Source: Candidatus Brevundimonas colombiensis
GTDB taxonomy: Bacteria > Pseudomonadota > Alphaproteobacteria > Caulobacterales > Caulobacteraceae
Direction of reading: 5' to 3'
DNA: 64,000 bases
Assembly: GCA_029202665.1 (NCBI GenBank)
Contig: CP119326.1
Location: forward strand, 372,001-436,000
In this document: positions 1 through 10,536 of the stretch, piece after piece
How positions within the stretch are numbered: the stretch's first letter is position 1
Layout: each line of letters opens with the position of its first letter
Position numbers and translations under genes: made by a program
The notes under the pieces: model-generated
The model's database searches: none
What the model saw: only the letters and a program-made list of their open reading frames with translations
Told to the model about the DNA's origin: nothing

Positions 1-763
1 CCACGACCGACACGACCAGATAGATGAGGCCGCCCAGGCCGACCAGGGCGGGCGCGATGGCCGTCGGCACGAAGATCAGGCTGTAGATCAGGATCTGCAG
101 CCGGGTGGACCGGGCGCCGCGCGCCACCGGCATCATCGGAATGCCCGCCTTGGCGTAGTCGCCGGCCGAATACAGCGCCAGGGCCCAGCTGTGCGGCGGG
201 GTCCACAGGAAGATGATGGCGAACAGCAGCCACGCCTGCCACGGCGCATGGCCCGTCGCCGCCGCCCAGCCGATCACCGGCGGAAAGGCGCCCGCCGCCC
301 CGCCGATGACGATGTTCTGGGGCGTCCGACGCTTCAGCAGCAGGGTGTAGAAACCGGCGTAATAGACGATGGTCAGGGCCAGCAGCCCCGCCGCCAGCCA
401 GTTGGTGTTCATGCCCAGCAGCATGACCGAGAACAGGCTCAGGATCACGCCGAAGGCCATGGCGTCGTTCTTCCTGACGCGGCCCGCCGCCACCGGCCGG
501 CCGCGCGTGCGCCGCATCAGGGCGTCGGTCTCGCCCTCCAGCGCCATGTTCAGCGCCCCCGCCGCGCCCGCGCCCACGGCGATGCACAGGATGGCGATGG
601 CCGCGACCAGCGGATTGACCGATCCCGGCGCGACGATCAGCCCGGTCGCGGCGGTGAACACCACCAGCGACATCACGCGCGGCTTCAACAGCTGGAAGAA
701 GTCCTCCGGCTGGGCGGTCGAGATGGCGGCTTGGTCGAGGTCGGTCGGGGTCACGATGGTCAT
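1..763 (-). CDS. ctaB: Protoheme IX farnesyltransferase (heme O synthase), 3' end outside the window
   Basis: Read on the minus strand from an ATG at 763, this frame stays open to the window edge, so the C-terminus is missing. The product is a polytopic UbiA-superfamily protein that farnesylates heme B to heme O for the cytochrome oxidase encoded upstream. It begins MTIVTPTDLDQAA and has the prenyl-diphosphate site NMALEGETDALMRRT. In this motif the usual NxxxDxxxD reads NxxxExxxD, a conservative change. The PVAAGRV segment and several hydrophobic helices follow. It is the third gene of the ctaC-ctaD-ctaB run, separated from ctaD by a palindromic element. Confidence 0.93.
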   Translation of the reverse strand, partial: MTIVTPTDLDQAAISTAQPEDFFQLLKPRVMSLVVFTAATGLIVAPGSVNPLVAAIAILCIAVGAGAAGALNMALEGETDALMRRTRGRPVAAGRVRKNDAMAFGVILSLFSVMLLGMNTNWLAAGLLALTIVYYAGFYTLLLKRRTPQNIVIGGAAGAFPPVIGWAAATGHAPWQAWLLFAIIFLWTPPHSWALALYSAGDYAKAGIPMMPVARGARSTRLQILIYSLIFVPTAIAPALVGLGGLIYLVVSVV

Positions 764-778
764 CTTCTACACCCTCAT

Positions 779-903
779 CCTCGGGCTTGTCCCGAGGGTC
801 TCCATTTTCCCAGAAACAAAAAGAAGGGCCCCGAACAGTCCGTCCGAGGCCCATCCCAGTCTTTCGTCGCCGCCCCGGCCGACCCTCGGGACAGGCCCGA
901 AGG
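779..903. repeat. Intergenic palindromic element with terminal inverted repeats
   Basis: The arms at 779-800 and 881-903 are near-perfect inverted copies built on CCTCGGGcttgtCCCGAGG. The left arm is itself a hairpin (7-bp stem 779-785/791-797). The element fills most of the gap between ctaD and ctaB. It resembles other elements in this window and may act as RNA processing or terminator structure in the cta transcript; that function is inferred. Confidence 0.6.
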
Positions 904-921
904 ACGGCGCAAGGTCGGGTG

Positions 922-3618
<2,697 letters not shown>

Positions 3619-3638
3619 AAAACCGTTCTACAGCAGAC

Positions 3639-3659
3639 ACTTGCGAATGGCTCGCAAGT
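3639..3659. promoter_or_regulatory. Perfect 8-bp palindrome upstream of ctaC
   Basis: ACTTGCGA, a 5-nt spacer, then TCGCAAGT, ending about 20 bp before the ctaC start. Its size and position suit an operator or a 5'-UTR hairpin. No particular regulator can be named from the sequence. Confidence 0.4.
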
Positions 3660-3802
3660 AATCACACTGGCGCGATTCCCACGCCCGGCGATGGATTTGA
3701 CCTATCGGATCGCTTTCGGCTTGCCAAGCGAACAACGCGCCATCGCCGCAATGCCGCCCAAGATCGACCCGCGGCTCGACGGTTGTCCGCCTCGATTAAA
3801 TC

Positions 3803-3846
3803 GCTGTCATGTTTCGACAGCTACCTTGCGTCGCCAGATACCTTGC
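3803..3846. promoter_or_regulatory. Candidate operator region of the PadR operon
   Basis: An inverted repeat GCTGTC-N7-GACAGC (3803-3821) is followed by two direct TACCTTGC repeats starting at 3822 and 3839, all just upstream of the PadR start. PadR regulators commonly repress their own operon, so this is a plausible binding region. It is a pattern-based inference. Confidence 0.35.
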
Positions 3847-3880
3847 CGTAGTCAATCCCTACACACAGGGAGAGATCGCG

Positions 3881-4225
3881 GTGTCTGAAACCATCGAGAT
3901 ACAGTTGAAGAAAGGGGTGCTGGGCCTTTGCGTCCTGGCGCTTCTGAGCCGGGCGGACAGCTACGCCTATGAGATCGCCAGCCGCCTGTCGGACGCGATC
4001 GACATGGGCGAAGGCACCATCTACCCGCTGATGCGGCGGATGCAGTCGGAGGGCCAGGTCGAGACCTATCTGGTCGAATCCTCCGCCGGTCCCTCGCGCA
4101 AATACTATCGCCTGACCGAGGCGGGTCGCGCGGCCCTGGCCGCCCAGACCGCCGAATGGTCCGCCTTCACCAAGGCCGTCGACGCCATCGTGGCGAACGA
4201 CGCCGATCAGGGAGCCGCCCAATGA
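3881..4225 (+). CDS. PadR-family transcriptional regulator
   Basis: A small (114-residue) winged-helix repressor. I chose the GTG at 3881 because an AGGGAGAG ribosome site lies just upstream and the family's IQLKKGVLGLCVLALLS opening follows at once; an upstream ATG at 3809 gives an unrelated extension. The segments SYAYEIASRL, GTIYPLMRRM and KYYRLTEAGRAAL are the PadR helix, recognition helix and wing. Its stop overlaps the next start (ATGA), so the three genes of this operon are probably translationally coupled. The effector is not evident; PadR-DUF1700 pairs typically respond to envelope stress or antibiotics. Confidence 0.9.
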   Translation: MSETIEIQLKKGVLGLCVLALLSRADSYAYEIASRLSDAIDMGEGTIYPLMRRMQSEGQVETYLVESSAGPSRKYYRLTEAGRAALAAQTAEWSAFTKAVDAIVANDADQGAAQ

Positions 4226-4821
4226 CGCGCGCCGATTTCATCAACCGCCTCAAGGACGGGCTGGTCGGTCTGCCGACCACCACGGCCAACGACATCGTCG
4301 CCGACTATCAGACCCATTTCGACGACGGGATCGCCGCCGGTCGCACCGAGGCCGAGGTCGCCGAAGCCCTGGGCGATCCGGTCCGCCTGGCCCGCGAACT
4401 GAAGGCCGAGGCCGGCATTCAGCGCTGGCACCAGGAAAAGAACCCGTCCGCCGCCGCCGGCGCCGTCTTCGCGGTGCTGGGCCTGGGCGCGCTCGACATC
4501 CTGATCCTGCTGCCCATTCTGATGGGGGTGGTCGGGACGGTGTTCGGCTTCTTCATCGCCGCCGTCGCCCTGTTCGTCGCCGGCGGGGTCATCATGGTCG
4601 CCGGACCGTTCGCCGGCTTCCCCGGCGGTCCGTTCGCGGCGATCCTGATGGGTCTGGGCCTGATGGCCGGGGCGGTGTTCATCGCGGCGCTTCTGACCAT
4701 CTTCACCATCTGGCTGGTCAACGGCGTCGTCTGGTTCGCCCGCCTGCACTATCGCCTGCTCAAGCCCGCACTTGAGCCCACGCCTGCCCCATCCACCTCG
4801 ACTTCGGGAGTTTCGGCATGA
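4222..4821 (+). CDS. DUF1700 family membrane protein
   Basis: A 199-residue protein. Residues 1-75 form the soluble helical domain typical of DUF1700 (DFINRLKDGL... ADYQTHF... EALGDPVRLARELKAE), followed by about three hydrophobic segments to residue 180 and a Pro/Thr-rich end. DUF1700 proteins usually sit between a PadR repressor and a secreted or membrane-anchored partner, as here, and are thought to act in envelope homeostasis. Both ends overlap neighbours by 4 bp (ATGA). The ATG at 4222 is preferred to an upstream start within padR. Confidence 0.82.
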   Translation: MTRADFINRLKDGLVGLPTTTANDIVADYQTHFDDGIAAGRTEAEVAEALGDPVRLARELKAEAGIQRWHQEKNPSAAAGAVFAVLGLGALDILILLPILMGVVGTVFGFFIAAVALFVAGGVIMVAGPFAGFPGGPFAAILMGLGLMAGAVFIAALLTIFTIWLVNGVVWFARLHYRLLKPALEPTPAPSTSTSGVSA

Positions 4822-5600
4822 TCCGCACCCTGTTCATCATCGCCGGCGCCGCCCTGGTGCTGTGCCTTGTCACCGTGGGCGGCGCCGTCGCCATCGGCGG
4901 CCACGACCTGCAGCGCCACGGCTGGGCCTGGACCTTCAGGGACGACAATGGCGAGAGCGTCCGCTTCGAGCGGGTCAAGGGCGGCGGGACCGACGACCTC
5001 GGCCCCATGACCACCCGCACCCTGGCCTGGACCGGCGGCGAAACCCTGACCGTCGATTCCAGCGTCGACGTCGACTATGTTCAGGGCCCGGCCAGCTCCG
5101 TCGTCGTCACCGGGCCCAAGGCCCTGGCCGACCGCGTGACGGTCGAGGATGGTCGCATCCGCCTGGCCGACGGCGACGAACGCGTCGTGTTCGGCTGGAG
5201 CAGCGGAAACTTCTCCGCCCGGTCGGAACGCGACGAACTGAAGGTGGTGGTCACCGCCCCGAACGTGCGCCGCTTCGTCTCCAACGGCTCGGGCGATCTG
5301 ACCATTCGTCAGTATGACCAGCCGTCAATGTCGGTGGCCGTGTCCGGGTCGTCGGACGTCTCGGCCTCGGGCCGCGCCGACAGGCTGGACCTGGACATCT
5401 CGGGCTCGGGCGACGCCGACCTGGCCAGCCTGACGCTGACGGACGCCAAGGTCGACATCGCCGGCTCGGGCGAGGCCACGCTCGCCGCCAGCGGCACGGT
5501 CGATATCGACATCAACGGCTCGGGCGACGTCAACCTGGCCCTGCGCCCCGCCAAGCTGAACAGCAGCGTCTCCGGTTCGGGGCAGGTGTATCAGAACTGA
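4818..5600 (+). CDS. DUF2807 (GIN/adhesin-head type) anchored beta-repeat protein
   Basis: A 260-residue protein with an N-terminal hydrophobic anchor or signal (MIRTLFIIAGAALVLCLVTV) and an exported domain. From about residue 150 the short motif SGSGDxxL recurs roughly every 20 residues (NGSGDLTI, SGSSDVSA, SGSGDADL, AGSGEATL, NGSGDVNL, SGSGQVYQ). This is the beta-helix pattern of DUF2807 'head GIN' domains. It is the last gene of the PadR-DUF1700 operon and is followed by a strong terminator. Its ligand is unknown; a structural or sensing role at the envelope is inferred. Confidence 0.82.
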   Translation: MIRTLFIIAGAALVLCLVTVGGAVAIGGHDLQRHGWAWTFRDDNGESVRFERVKGGGTDDLGPMTTRTLAWTGGETLTVDSSVDVDYVQGPASSVVVTGPKALADRVTVEDGRIRLADGDERVVFGWSSGNFSARSERDELKVVVTAPNVRRFVSNGSGDLTIRQYDQPSMSVAVSGSSDVSASGRADRLDLDISGSGDADLASLTLTDAKVDIAGSGEATLAASGTVDIDINGSGDVNLALRPAKLNSSVSGSGQVYQN

Positions 5601-5625
5601 TCGGCGATGAAGCGTTGAACCGAGA

Positions 5626-5653
5626 GGGGGCTGGTCGCACCAGCCCCCTTTTT
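5626..5653 (+). terminator. Rho-independent terminator of the PadR operon
   Basis: A perfect 10-bp stem GGGGGCTGGT / ACCAGCCCCC with a 3-nt loop is followed directly by five T residues, 25 bp after the DUF2807 stop codon. Confidence 0.92.
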
Positions 5654-5657
5654 CGTT

Positions 5658-5800
5658 CCTCTCCCATTGGGAGAGGGCTTGAGCGCACGACGGCGGCAGC
5701 CGTCGTTCTGGCGCGAAAGGGTGAGGGTCGGATTGCGACCTGGCCCGCCGTCCGACCCTCATCCGGCCCTCCGGGCCACCTGCTCCCACAGTGAGAAGGA
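5658..5800. repeat. Intergenic palindromic element (CTCTCCCATTGGGAGAG type)
   Basis: It starts with the palindrome CCTCTCCCATTGGGAGAGG, contains an internal palindrome CGACGGCGGCAGCCGTCG and a diverged inverted pair GAGGGTCGGA / TCCGACCCTC, and ends with a degenerate copy of the first palindrome. It lies between the DUF2807 terminator and ubiA and appears non-coding. Confidence 0.6.
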
Positions 5801-5849
5801 TCTGCCCTGCGCCCTTCACCCCCCGGCCCGGAACCGCTAAGTCGTGGCC

Positions 5850-6887
5850 ATGACCTCCGCCCCCCTTCCCGACGCCGGCGCCAACTGGGTGGATCGCCAT
5901 GCGCCCGAGGGGCTGAAACCCTGGCTGAAGCTGGGACGGTTCGACCGGCCCATCGGCATCTGGCTGCTGCTGCTGCCCGGCTGGCAGGGGATCGCCCTGG
6001 CCCTGGCCCAGTATCGGCGCAGTCCCGGCCTCTATGAGCTGTGGCTGTTCGTCGGCTTCGCGGTCGGCGCCTGTCTGATGCGGGCGGCGGGCTGCGCCTT
6101 CAACGACATCGTGGACCGGGATTTCGACGCCCGGGTCGCCCGCACCGCCCTGCGCCCCATTCCGTCGGGCCGGATCAGCGTCAAACAGGCCTGGGCCTTC
6201 GTCATGGCGTGCAGCCTGATCAGCCTGATGATCCTTTTGACCCTGCCGACCGTGGCCATCCTGCTGGGCGTCGGGTCGCTGGCCCTGGTCGCGGCCTATC
6301 CCTTCATGAAGCGGATCACCTGGTGGCCCCAGGCCTGGCTGGGCCTGACCTTCAACTGGGGCGCCCTGATGGGGTTCGCCGCCGCCCTGCCCCTGGCGGC
6401 GGCCGCCCTTCTGCTGCCCGCCGACATCGCCGGAGAGTTCCGCCCCTTCCTGTGGTCGCCCGCCAGCGACAGCGGCCATGCCGTCGCCCTGGTCTGGCAG
6501 GCCTATGTCCCCGCCGTCCTGCTGTGGCTGGGCGGGGTGTTCTGGACCCTGGGCTATGACACCCTCTACGCGCTGCAGGACATCGAGGACGACGCCATGA
6601 TCGGGGTCAAGTCCTCGGCGCGGCGCCTGGCCTCGGCCGTGCGTCCGGGCGTCGCCGTCTTCTATGGTCTGGCCGTCGTCCTGGCGGGCGCGGCGGGCGC
6701 GGCGGCCGGTCTGGGCGCCCTGTTCTGGATCGGCCTTGTCGCCTACGCCGTCCATCTGGCGCGGCAGGTCGCGCGCCTGGACCGCAGCGACGGCGCCCTG
6801 GCGCTGAAACTGTTCAAGTCGAACCGCGACGCCGGCCTTATACTGCTGGCCGCCGTCGCCCTGGGCGCCTTGGGCGCCGCGCCATGA
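5850..6887 (+). CDS. ubiA: 4-hydroxybenzoate polyprenyltransferase
   Basis: A 345-residue inner-membrane prenyltransferase that joins the polyprenyl chain to 4-hydroxybenzoate in ubiquinone biosynthesis. The first Asp-rich motif is NDIVDRDFD (85-93), followed by RPIPSGRIS. The second, DIEDDAMIGVKSSARR, is close to the family's D-x-x-D-D-x-x-x-G-x-K-S form. Several membrane helices separate them. The start is ATG 5850; a GTG two codons upstream is possible. The stop overlaps an ATG at 6884, but I place the next gene's start further downstream. Confidence 0.94.
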   Translation: MTSAPLPDAGANWVDRHAPEGLKPWLKLGRFDRPIGIWLLLLPGWQGIALALAQYRRSPGLYELWLFVGFAVGACLMRAAGCAFNDIVDRDFDARVARTALRPIPSGRISVKQAWAFVMACSLISLMILLTLPTVAILLGVGSLALVAAYPFMKRITWWPQAWLGLTFNWGALMGFAAALPLAAAALLLPADIAGEFRPFLWSPASDSGHAVALVWQAYVPAVLLWLGGVFWTLGYDTLYALQDIEDDAMIGVKSSARRLASAVRPGVAVFYGLAVVLAGAAGAAAGLGALFWIGLVAYAVHLARQVARLDRSDGALALKLFKSNRDAGLILLAAVALGALGAAP

Positions 6888-6940
6888 CCGACTATCCTCA
6901 AGCAGAGAGACGCCGCGCGTCGAACGATAGGAAAACGACA

Positions 6941-7771
6941 ATGACCTCCGCCCCCCGCATCCTGCTGCTGTCCGTCGCCGTCGCCGCGACCCTTTCGGCG
7001 TCCTTGGCGGCCTGCCAGCGCCGAGAGGACAAGGCCCCCGCGCCCAAGGCCGCCCCGGTCCCGGCCGTCGCCGCCGACAACACCCCCGTCGGCTATGACA
7101 GCAAGACCCCCTACGCCACCGTCAAACTGACCCTGCCGCAGACGGTCAAGACCACCCCCGCCCTGCACGCCGCCCTCTATGCCGACATGGTGCGCGACCT
7201 GAAACAGTTCGAGGAGGGCGCCCAGGCCGATCTCAGCGAGGCCGGCGGCGGACCCAACCCCTATGAGAAGTCCATCGCCTTCGCGCCCGGCGCCGAGACG
7301 GCCAAGCTGGTCAGCCTGGCCCGCACCGATTTCGAGTTCACGGGCGGCGCCCACCCCAACACCAGCTTCGCCTCTGTGATCTGGGACAAGACGACCAACA
7401 AGCGACTGGGCTTCGCCGACCTGTTCCGTCCGGGCGCCGATCTGACCGTGCTGGACAAGGCCCTGTGCGCCGCCGCCAACGCCGCCAAACAGGCCCGCTC
7501 GCCAGGGTCCGAGGCCGCGACCCTGGACGGCAAGATGTGGACCTGCCCCAAGGCCGTCTCGACCCCCTTCGTCCTGACGCCGGGCACGACGCCGGGCAAG
7601 GCGGGCGGCGTCACCTTCCTGATGGGGCCGTATCAGATCGGCCCCTATTCGGACGGCCCCTATTGGGTCGCCCTGCCCCAGAGCGCCTTCCGCGCCCTGC
7701 TCAACCCCGTCTACGCCGACCAGTTCGACGGCGCCCCCGCCAAGGCGGGCGACGTGACGCCGAAGAACTGA
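6941..7771 (+). CDS. DUF3298 (RsiV-like C-terminal fold) lipoprotein
   Basis: A 276-residue predicted lipoprotein. From ATG 6941, preceded by AGGAAA, the N-terminus is a textbook type II signal peptide ending in the lipobox LAAC. An in-frame ATG at 6884 would bury that signal, so 6941 is preferred. The mature part has the DUF4163/DUF3298 pattern: FEFTGGAHPNT, then FADLFRPG, and near the C-terminus FLMGPYQIGPYSDGPYWVALP. RsiV-type domains bind lysozyme in Gram-positives, but most proteobacterial members are uncharacterised. It sits just behind ubiA and may be cotranscribed with it. Confidence 0.82.
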   Translation: MTSAPRILLLSVAVAATLSASLAACQRREDKAPAPKAAPVPAVAADNTPVGYDSKTPYATVKLTLPQTVKTTPALHAALYADMVRDLKQFEEGAQADLSEAGGGPNPYEKSIAFAPGAETAKLVSLARTDFEFTGGAHPNTSFASVIWDKTTNKRLGFADLFRPGADLTVLDKALCAAANAAKQARSPGSEAATLDGKMWTCPKAVSTPFVLTPGTTPGKAGGVTFLMGPYQIGPYSDGPYWVALPQSAFRALLNPVYADQFDGAPAKAGDVTPKN

Positions 7772-7784
7772 TCGGTTTGGAAGC

Positions 7785-7817
7785 CCGTCATCCCAGGCGC
7801 AAGACCTGGGATGACGG
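7785..7817. terminator. Hairpin between convergent genes
   Basis: A perfect 13-bp stem CCGTCATCCCAGG / CCTGGGATGACGG with a 7-nt loop lies between two converging stop codons (7771 and 7828). There is no clear T-run, so a bidirectional terminator role is inferred. The stem sequence recurs in part at 57290. Confidence 0.6.
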
Positions 7818-7827
7818 ATTTCGGATT

Positions 7828-8799
7828 TCACTTCGCCAGGAACGCGTCCACCCGTTCCGCGAACCGTTCGGGCTGATCGGCCATGATGAAATGGCGCGAT
7901 CCGTTCACCCGGATCAGCGTCGCGCCCGGCAGGGACGAATACTCCCTCCCCCACATCGCATCCGCACCCGCCGCCGGCGCCCCGCCGTCCGCATCGGCGG
8001 CGTAGAGGGCCGTCACCGGCGTCGTCATGGCCGCAAGGCCCGGCCGCGCGTCGGTGGTCATCACGTCCTTCATGGCCGAGGCGACGGCGTGGCGGTCGCT
8101 GGCCATCGACCAGTCCACGATCCGCGCCTGCTCGCCCGGCGTCCGCGACAGGGCCTGGGCCGTGGCCGCCTGCTGCGTGCGGAACCCGGCCTCGTCCGCG
8201 CCCAGGATCAGGGCGGCCGCCCGGTCGGCGAACGGTCTGGCGCTTTCGGCCGTCGCGGTCGGGCCGAACAGGGCGCTGTAGAAGGGCAGGCTGTCCACCG
8301 TCATCAGCAGCCCGACCAGGCCCGGCTGCTGCTGCGCCAGCAACAGGCCGCTCAAGCCCCCCAGCGAATGGCCGATCACCGCCGGCCGGTTCAGCCCCGC
8401 CTGACGGATATAGCGGGCCAGTTCCTCGACCTCGGGCTGGACGAAGGCGCCGTCGCCGTGGGTCCACGGCTCGCCTGCGAACCCGGCCAGCTGCACCAGA
8501 TGCACCCGGTGCGTCGCCTTCAGCCGGTCTGCCGTCGCCCGCCACACCTCGCGCGAGGACGCCAGACCGGGGATCAGGATCACGTCCGGCCCCGACCCCA
8601 CCACCTCGACCGACAGACGATCCGAGACGAAGGGCGCGGCGGCCGTGGCGACCGCGCCGCTGGCCTGGGCCTGCGCTTGGGCCTGGGCCGGGTCGTCGGC
8701 GACGGCGCAAGCGATCAGGACGCCCAGGACGGCGGCGAGGCGCGGGGGCGCGAAGACGCCCCGGCAAGGGCGAATGGGGTTCGACATCACAGTCTCCAA
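7828..8799 (-). CDS. Exported alpha/beta hydrolase
   Basis: A 323-residue hydrolase with a hydrophobic, Ala-rich N-terminal export signal (to about residue 45, ending in an AQAQAQA stretch). The fold is marked by VILIPGLASS (oxyanion strand), the nucleophile elbow GHSLGG (Ser145) and a late SRHFIM histidine. The substrate cannot be told from sequence; esterase, lipase and lactonase relatives share this pattern. ATG 8799 or ATG 8787 could be the start. It faces the DUF3298 gene tail to tail and follows the XRE gene on the same strand. Confidence 0.85.
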   Translation of the reverse strand: METVMSNPIRPCRGVFAPPRLAAVLGVLIACAVADDPAQAQAQAQASGAVATAAAPFVSDRLSVEVVGSGPDVILIPGLASSREVWRATADRLKATHRVHLVQLAGFAGEPWTHGDGAFVQPEVEELARYIRQAGLNRPAVIGHSLGGLSGLLLAQQQPGLVGLLMTVDSLPFYSALFGPTATAESARPFADRAAALILGADEAGFRTQQAATAQALSRTPGEQARIVDWSMASDRHAVASAMKDVMTTDARPGLAAMTTPVTALYAADADGGAPAAGADAMWGREYSSLPGATLIRVNGSRHFIMADQPERFAERVDAFLAK

Positions 8800-8824
8800 T
8801 TGTAAGGTTATTCCGACATTCGGG

Positions 8825-9025
8825 TCAGCCCGAATGCGAGTTCTCGAAAATCTCTTCCACCGGCCGTTCGAACACGGCGGCGATCCGGTAGGCCAGGTCC
8901 AGCGACGGATCGTGCCGCTCGGTCTCCACGGCGATCACCGCCTGACGCGACACCCCCAGCGCCTGACCCAGCTGTTCCTGGGTCCAGCCCCGCTCGACCC
9001 GCAGCAGCTTCAGACGGTTCTTCAT
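8825..9025 (-). CDS. XRE-family helix-turn-helix regulator
   Basis: A 66-residue single-domain Cro/CI-type protein. The segment RGWTQEQLGQALGVSRQAV is the helix-turn-helix, followed by ETERHDPSLDLAYRIAAVF and the family's VEEIFE ending. Its start overlaps the stop of the upstream membrane-protein gene (ATGA), so the two are translationally coupled. Such pairs of a small membrane protein and a compact XRE regulator are common in alphaproteobacteria and usually autoregulated; a candidate operator lies upstream of the pair. Confidence 0.92.
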   Translation of the reverse strand: MKNRLKLLRVERGWTQEQLGQALGVSRQAVIAVETERHDPSLDLAYRIAAVFERPVEEIFENSHSG

Positions 9026-9429
9026 CGGCTGCTCCGAATGAAGGGCGAGACAAGGCCGTACATGGCCCAGAACACAGGCACGATCAGCCAGGTCTGCATA
9101 TGCGGCGCCCCGGCGAAGCTTTCGCCGAAGCCCCAGAAGGTGGCGAGCGCCAGGGCCAGGCCTGCGGCGACGATGAACTGTTTGGCCGTCACGCCGCGCA
9201 CGAACTCGTCGCTTTCGCGCATCAGCGCCAGGGTCGCCCAGATCTGGCCGATCACCGGCGCCGACACCGCCGCCGCCAGCCCCCAGGCCGCCGGCTTTCC
9301 CATCAGGTCGTCAAAGAGGTTCGTGGTCATCATCGCCACGCAGATCGCGACATAGGGCGCGGTGAACGCCAGGGTGCGGATCAGATAGCGCCGATGCGCG
9401 GGCGTTCCGGTCTTCCAGGCGGTGAACAT
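9022..9429 (-). CDS. Small four-helix membrane protein paired with the XRE regulator
   Basis: A 135-residue integral membrane protein with about four hydrophobic helices and a conserved-looking loop LMRESDEFVRGVTAKQ. I chose ATG 9429 (MFTAWKTG) because GGAGAGG lies just upstream; two upstream ATGs would place that site inside the coding region. The function is unknown. The 4-bp overlap with the downstream regulator suggests the regulator may respond to, or be controlled with, this membrane component. Confidence 0.8.
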   Translation of the reverse strand: MFTAWKTGTPAHRRYLIRTLAFTAPYVAICVAMMTTNLFDDLMGKPAAWGLAAAVSAPVIGQIWATLALMRESDEFVRGVTAKQFIVAAGLALALATFWGFGESFAGAPHMQTWLIVPVFWAMYGLVSPFIRSSR

Positions 9430-9451
9430 CTGCCTCTCCATGTGTAAGGCC

Positions 9452-9497
9452 AACCTGACATCGACGCTATGTCATGTCAACCTGACTTTTTGTCAGG
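9452..9497. promoter_or_regulatory. Candidate operator/promoter of the membrane-protein/XRE pair
   Basis: Two direct AACCTGAC copies (9452-9459 and 9479-9486) lie 27 bp apart, the second inside an inverted repeat CCTGAC-TTTTT-GTCAGG (9481-9497). A minus-strand TTGACA (9480-9475) overlaps them and could be the -35 element. Position and symmetry suit autoregulation by the XRE protein. Confidence 0.45.
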
Positions 9498-9555
9498 ATA
9501 TCCGCACATTCATCCGTTGCTTTTCCAGACGCGCCGATGGGCGTAGGATGACCCC

Positions 9556-10536
9556 ATGCCCGCCGCCCCGCGCATCGCTCCGTCGGTTCTGTTCACGCCC
9601 CAGGAATGGGCGCCGTTCCAGACGCGCTCGGCCTGGGCCGGGCCGCTGCTGGTCGCGCATTGCTGGGCGGTGATCGCCCTGGCCGTGGCCGCTGGCGTCG
9701 CCGTGCCCTGGCTGATCCCCCTGTGCGTCATGATCGTCGGCACGCGCCAGCTGGGCCTGGCCATATTGATGCACGAGGCGGCGCACGGCGGTCTGTCCAA
9801 GTCGCCCCGGCTGAACGACTTCCTTGGCCATTGGCTGTGCGCCACGCCCATCGGCGCATCATTGGCGGCCTATCGCCCCTATCACCTGACCCACCACCGC
9901 TTCGCCCAGCAGGCCGAGGACCCGGACCTGATGCTGTCGGCGCCCTTCCCCGTCAGCCCCGCCTCGCTGCGGCGCAAGCTGATCCGCGACCTGACCGGCC
10001 AGACCTTCTTCAAACAGCGGGTGCTGCTGCCCCTGGCCCAGACGCGTGCTGCGCCGCGCTCAAACCGCCCCCAGGGCGATCGCGCCAAACCCATGGGCGA
10101 AGCCGCCCACGACTATGAGGCGGTCGTGACGGGCCGGTCCGTCCTGCCCTTCCTGGTCTTCAACGCCGTCCTGCTGGCGGGCTTCGTCGCCGCTGGTCTG
10201 TGGTGGGCCTTCTTCGTCCTGTGGCTGCTGCCGATGGCGACCTGGTTCCCCATGGTGACGCGGCTGAGGAACATCGCCGAACACGCCTGTGTCGAGGGTT
10301 CGGCCGTCGATCCCTTCCGCGCCGCCCGCACCACCCGCGCCGCCTGGTGGGAGCGCGCCTTCATCGCCCCCTACTGGGTCAACTTCCACGCCGAGCATCA
10401 TCTGTTCATGCATGTGCCGTGCTGGAAGCTGCCGCGCCTGCACCGCGCCATCCACGCCCGGCCGCAAGCGGCGGCGATGGAGGTGTCGCCCGGCTATCTG
10501 GACGTGATCCGAACGGCGACCCGCCGCCCGGCATGA
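9556..10536 (+). CDS. Membrane fatty-acid desaturase
   Basis: A 326-residue di-iron membrane desaturase. The three histidine boxes are present: HEAAH (His73/77), HLTHH (His110/113/114) and HAEHH (His278/281/282). Hydrophobic stretches near 30-75 and 196-232 give the expected two membrane hairpins. Substrate and regioselectivity cannot be assigned from sequence; acyl-lipid or carotenoid-type desaturation or hydroxylation is possible. Its stop overlaps the start of the methyltransferase gene (ATGA), so the two are coupled. Confidence 0.9.
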   Translation: MPAAPRIAPSVLFTPQEWAPFQTRSAWAGPLLVAHCWAVIALAVAAGVAVPWLIPLCVMIVGTRQLGLAILMHEAAHGGLSKSPRLNDFLGHWLCATPIGASLAAYRPYHLTHHRFAQQAEDPDLMLSAPFPVSPASLRRKLIRDLTGQTFFKQRVLLPLAQTRAAPRSNRPQGDRAKPMGEAAHDYEAVVTGRSVLPFLVFNAVLLAGFVAAGLWWAFFVLWLLPMATWFPMVTRLRNIAEHACVEGSAVDPFRAARTTRAAWWERAFIAPYWVNFHAEHHLFMHVPCWKLPRLHRAIHARPQAAAMEVSPGYLDVIRTATRRPA

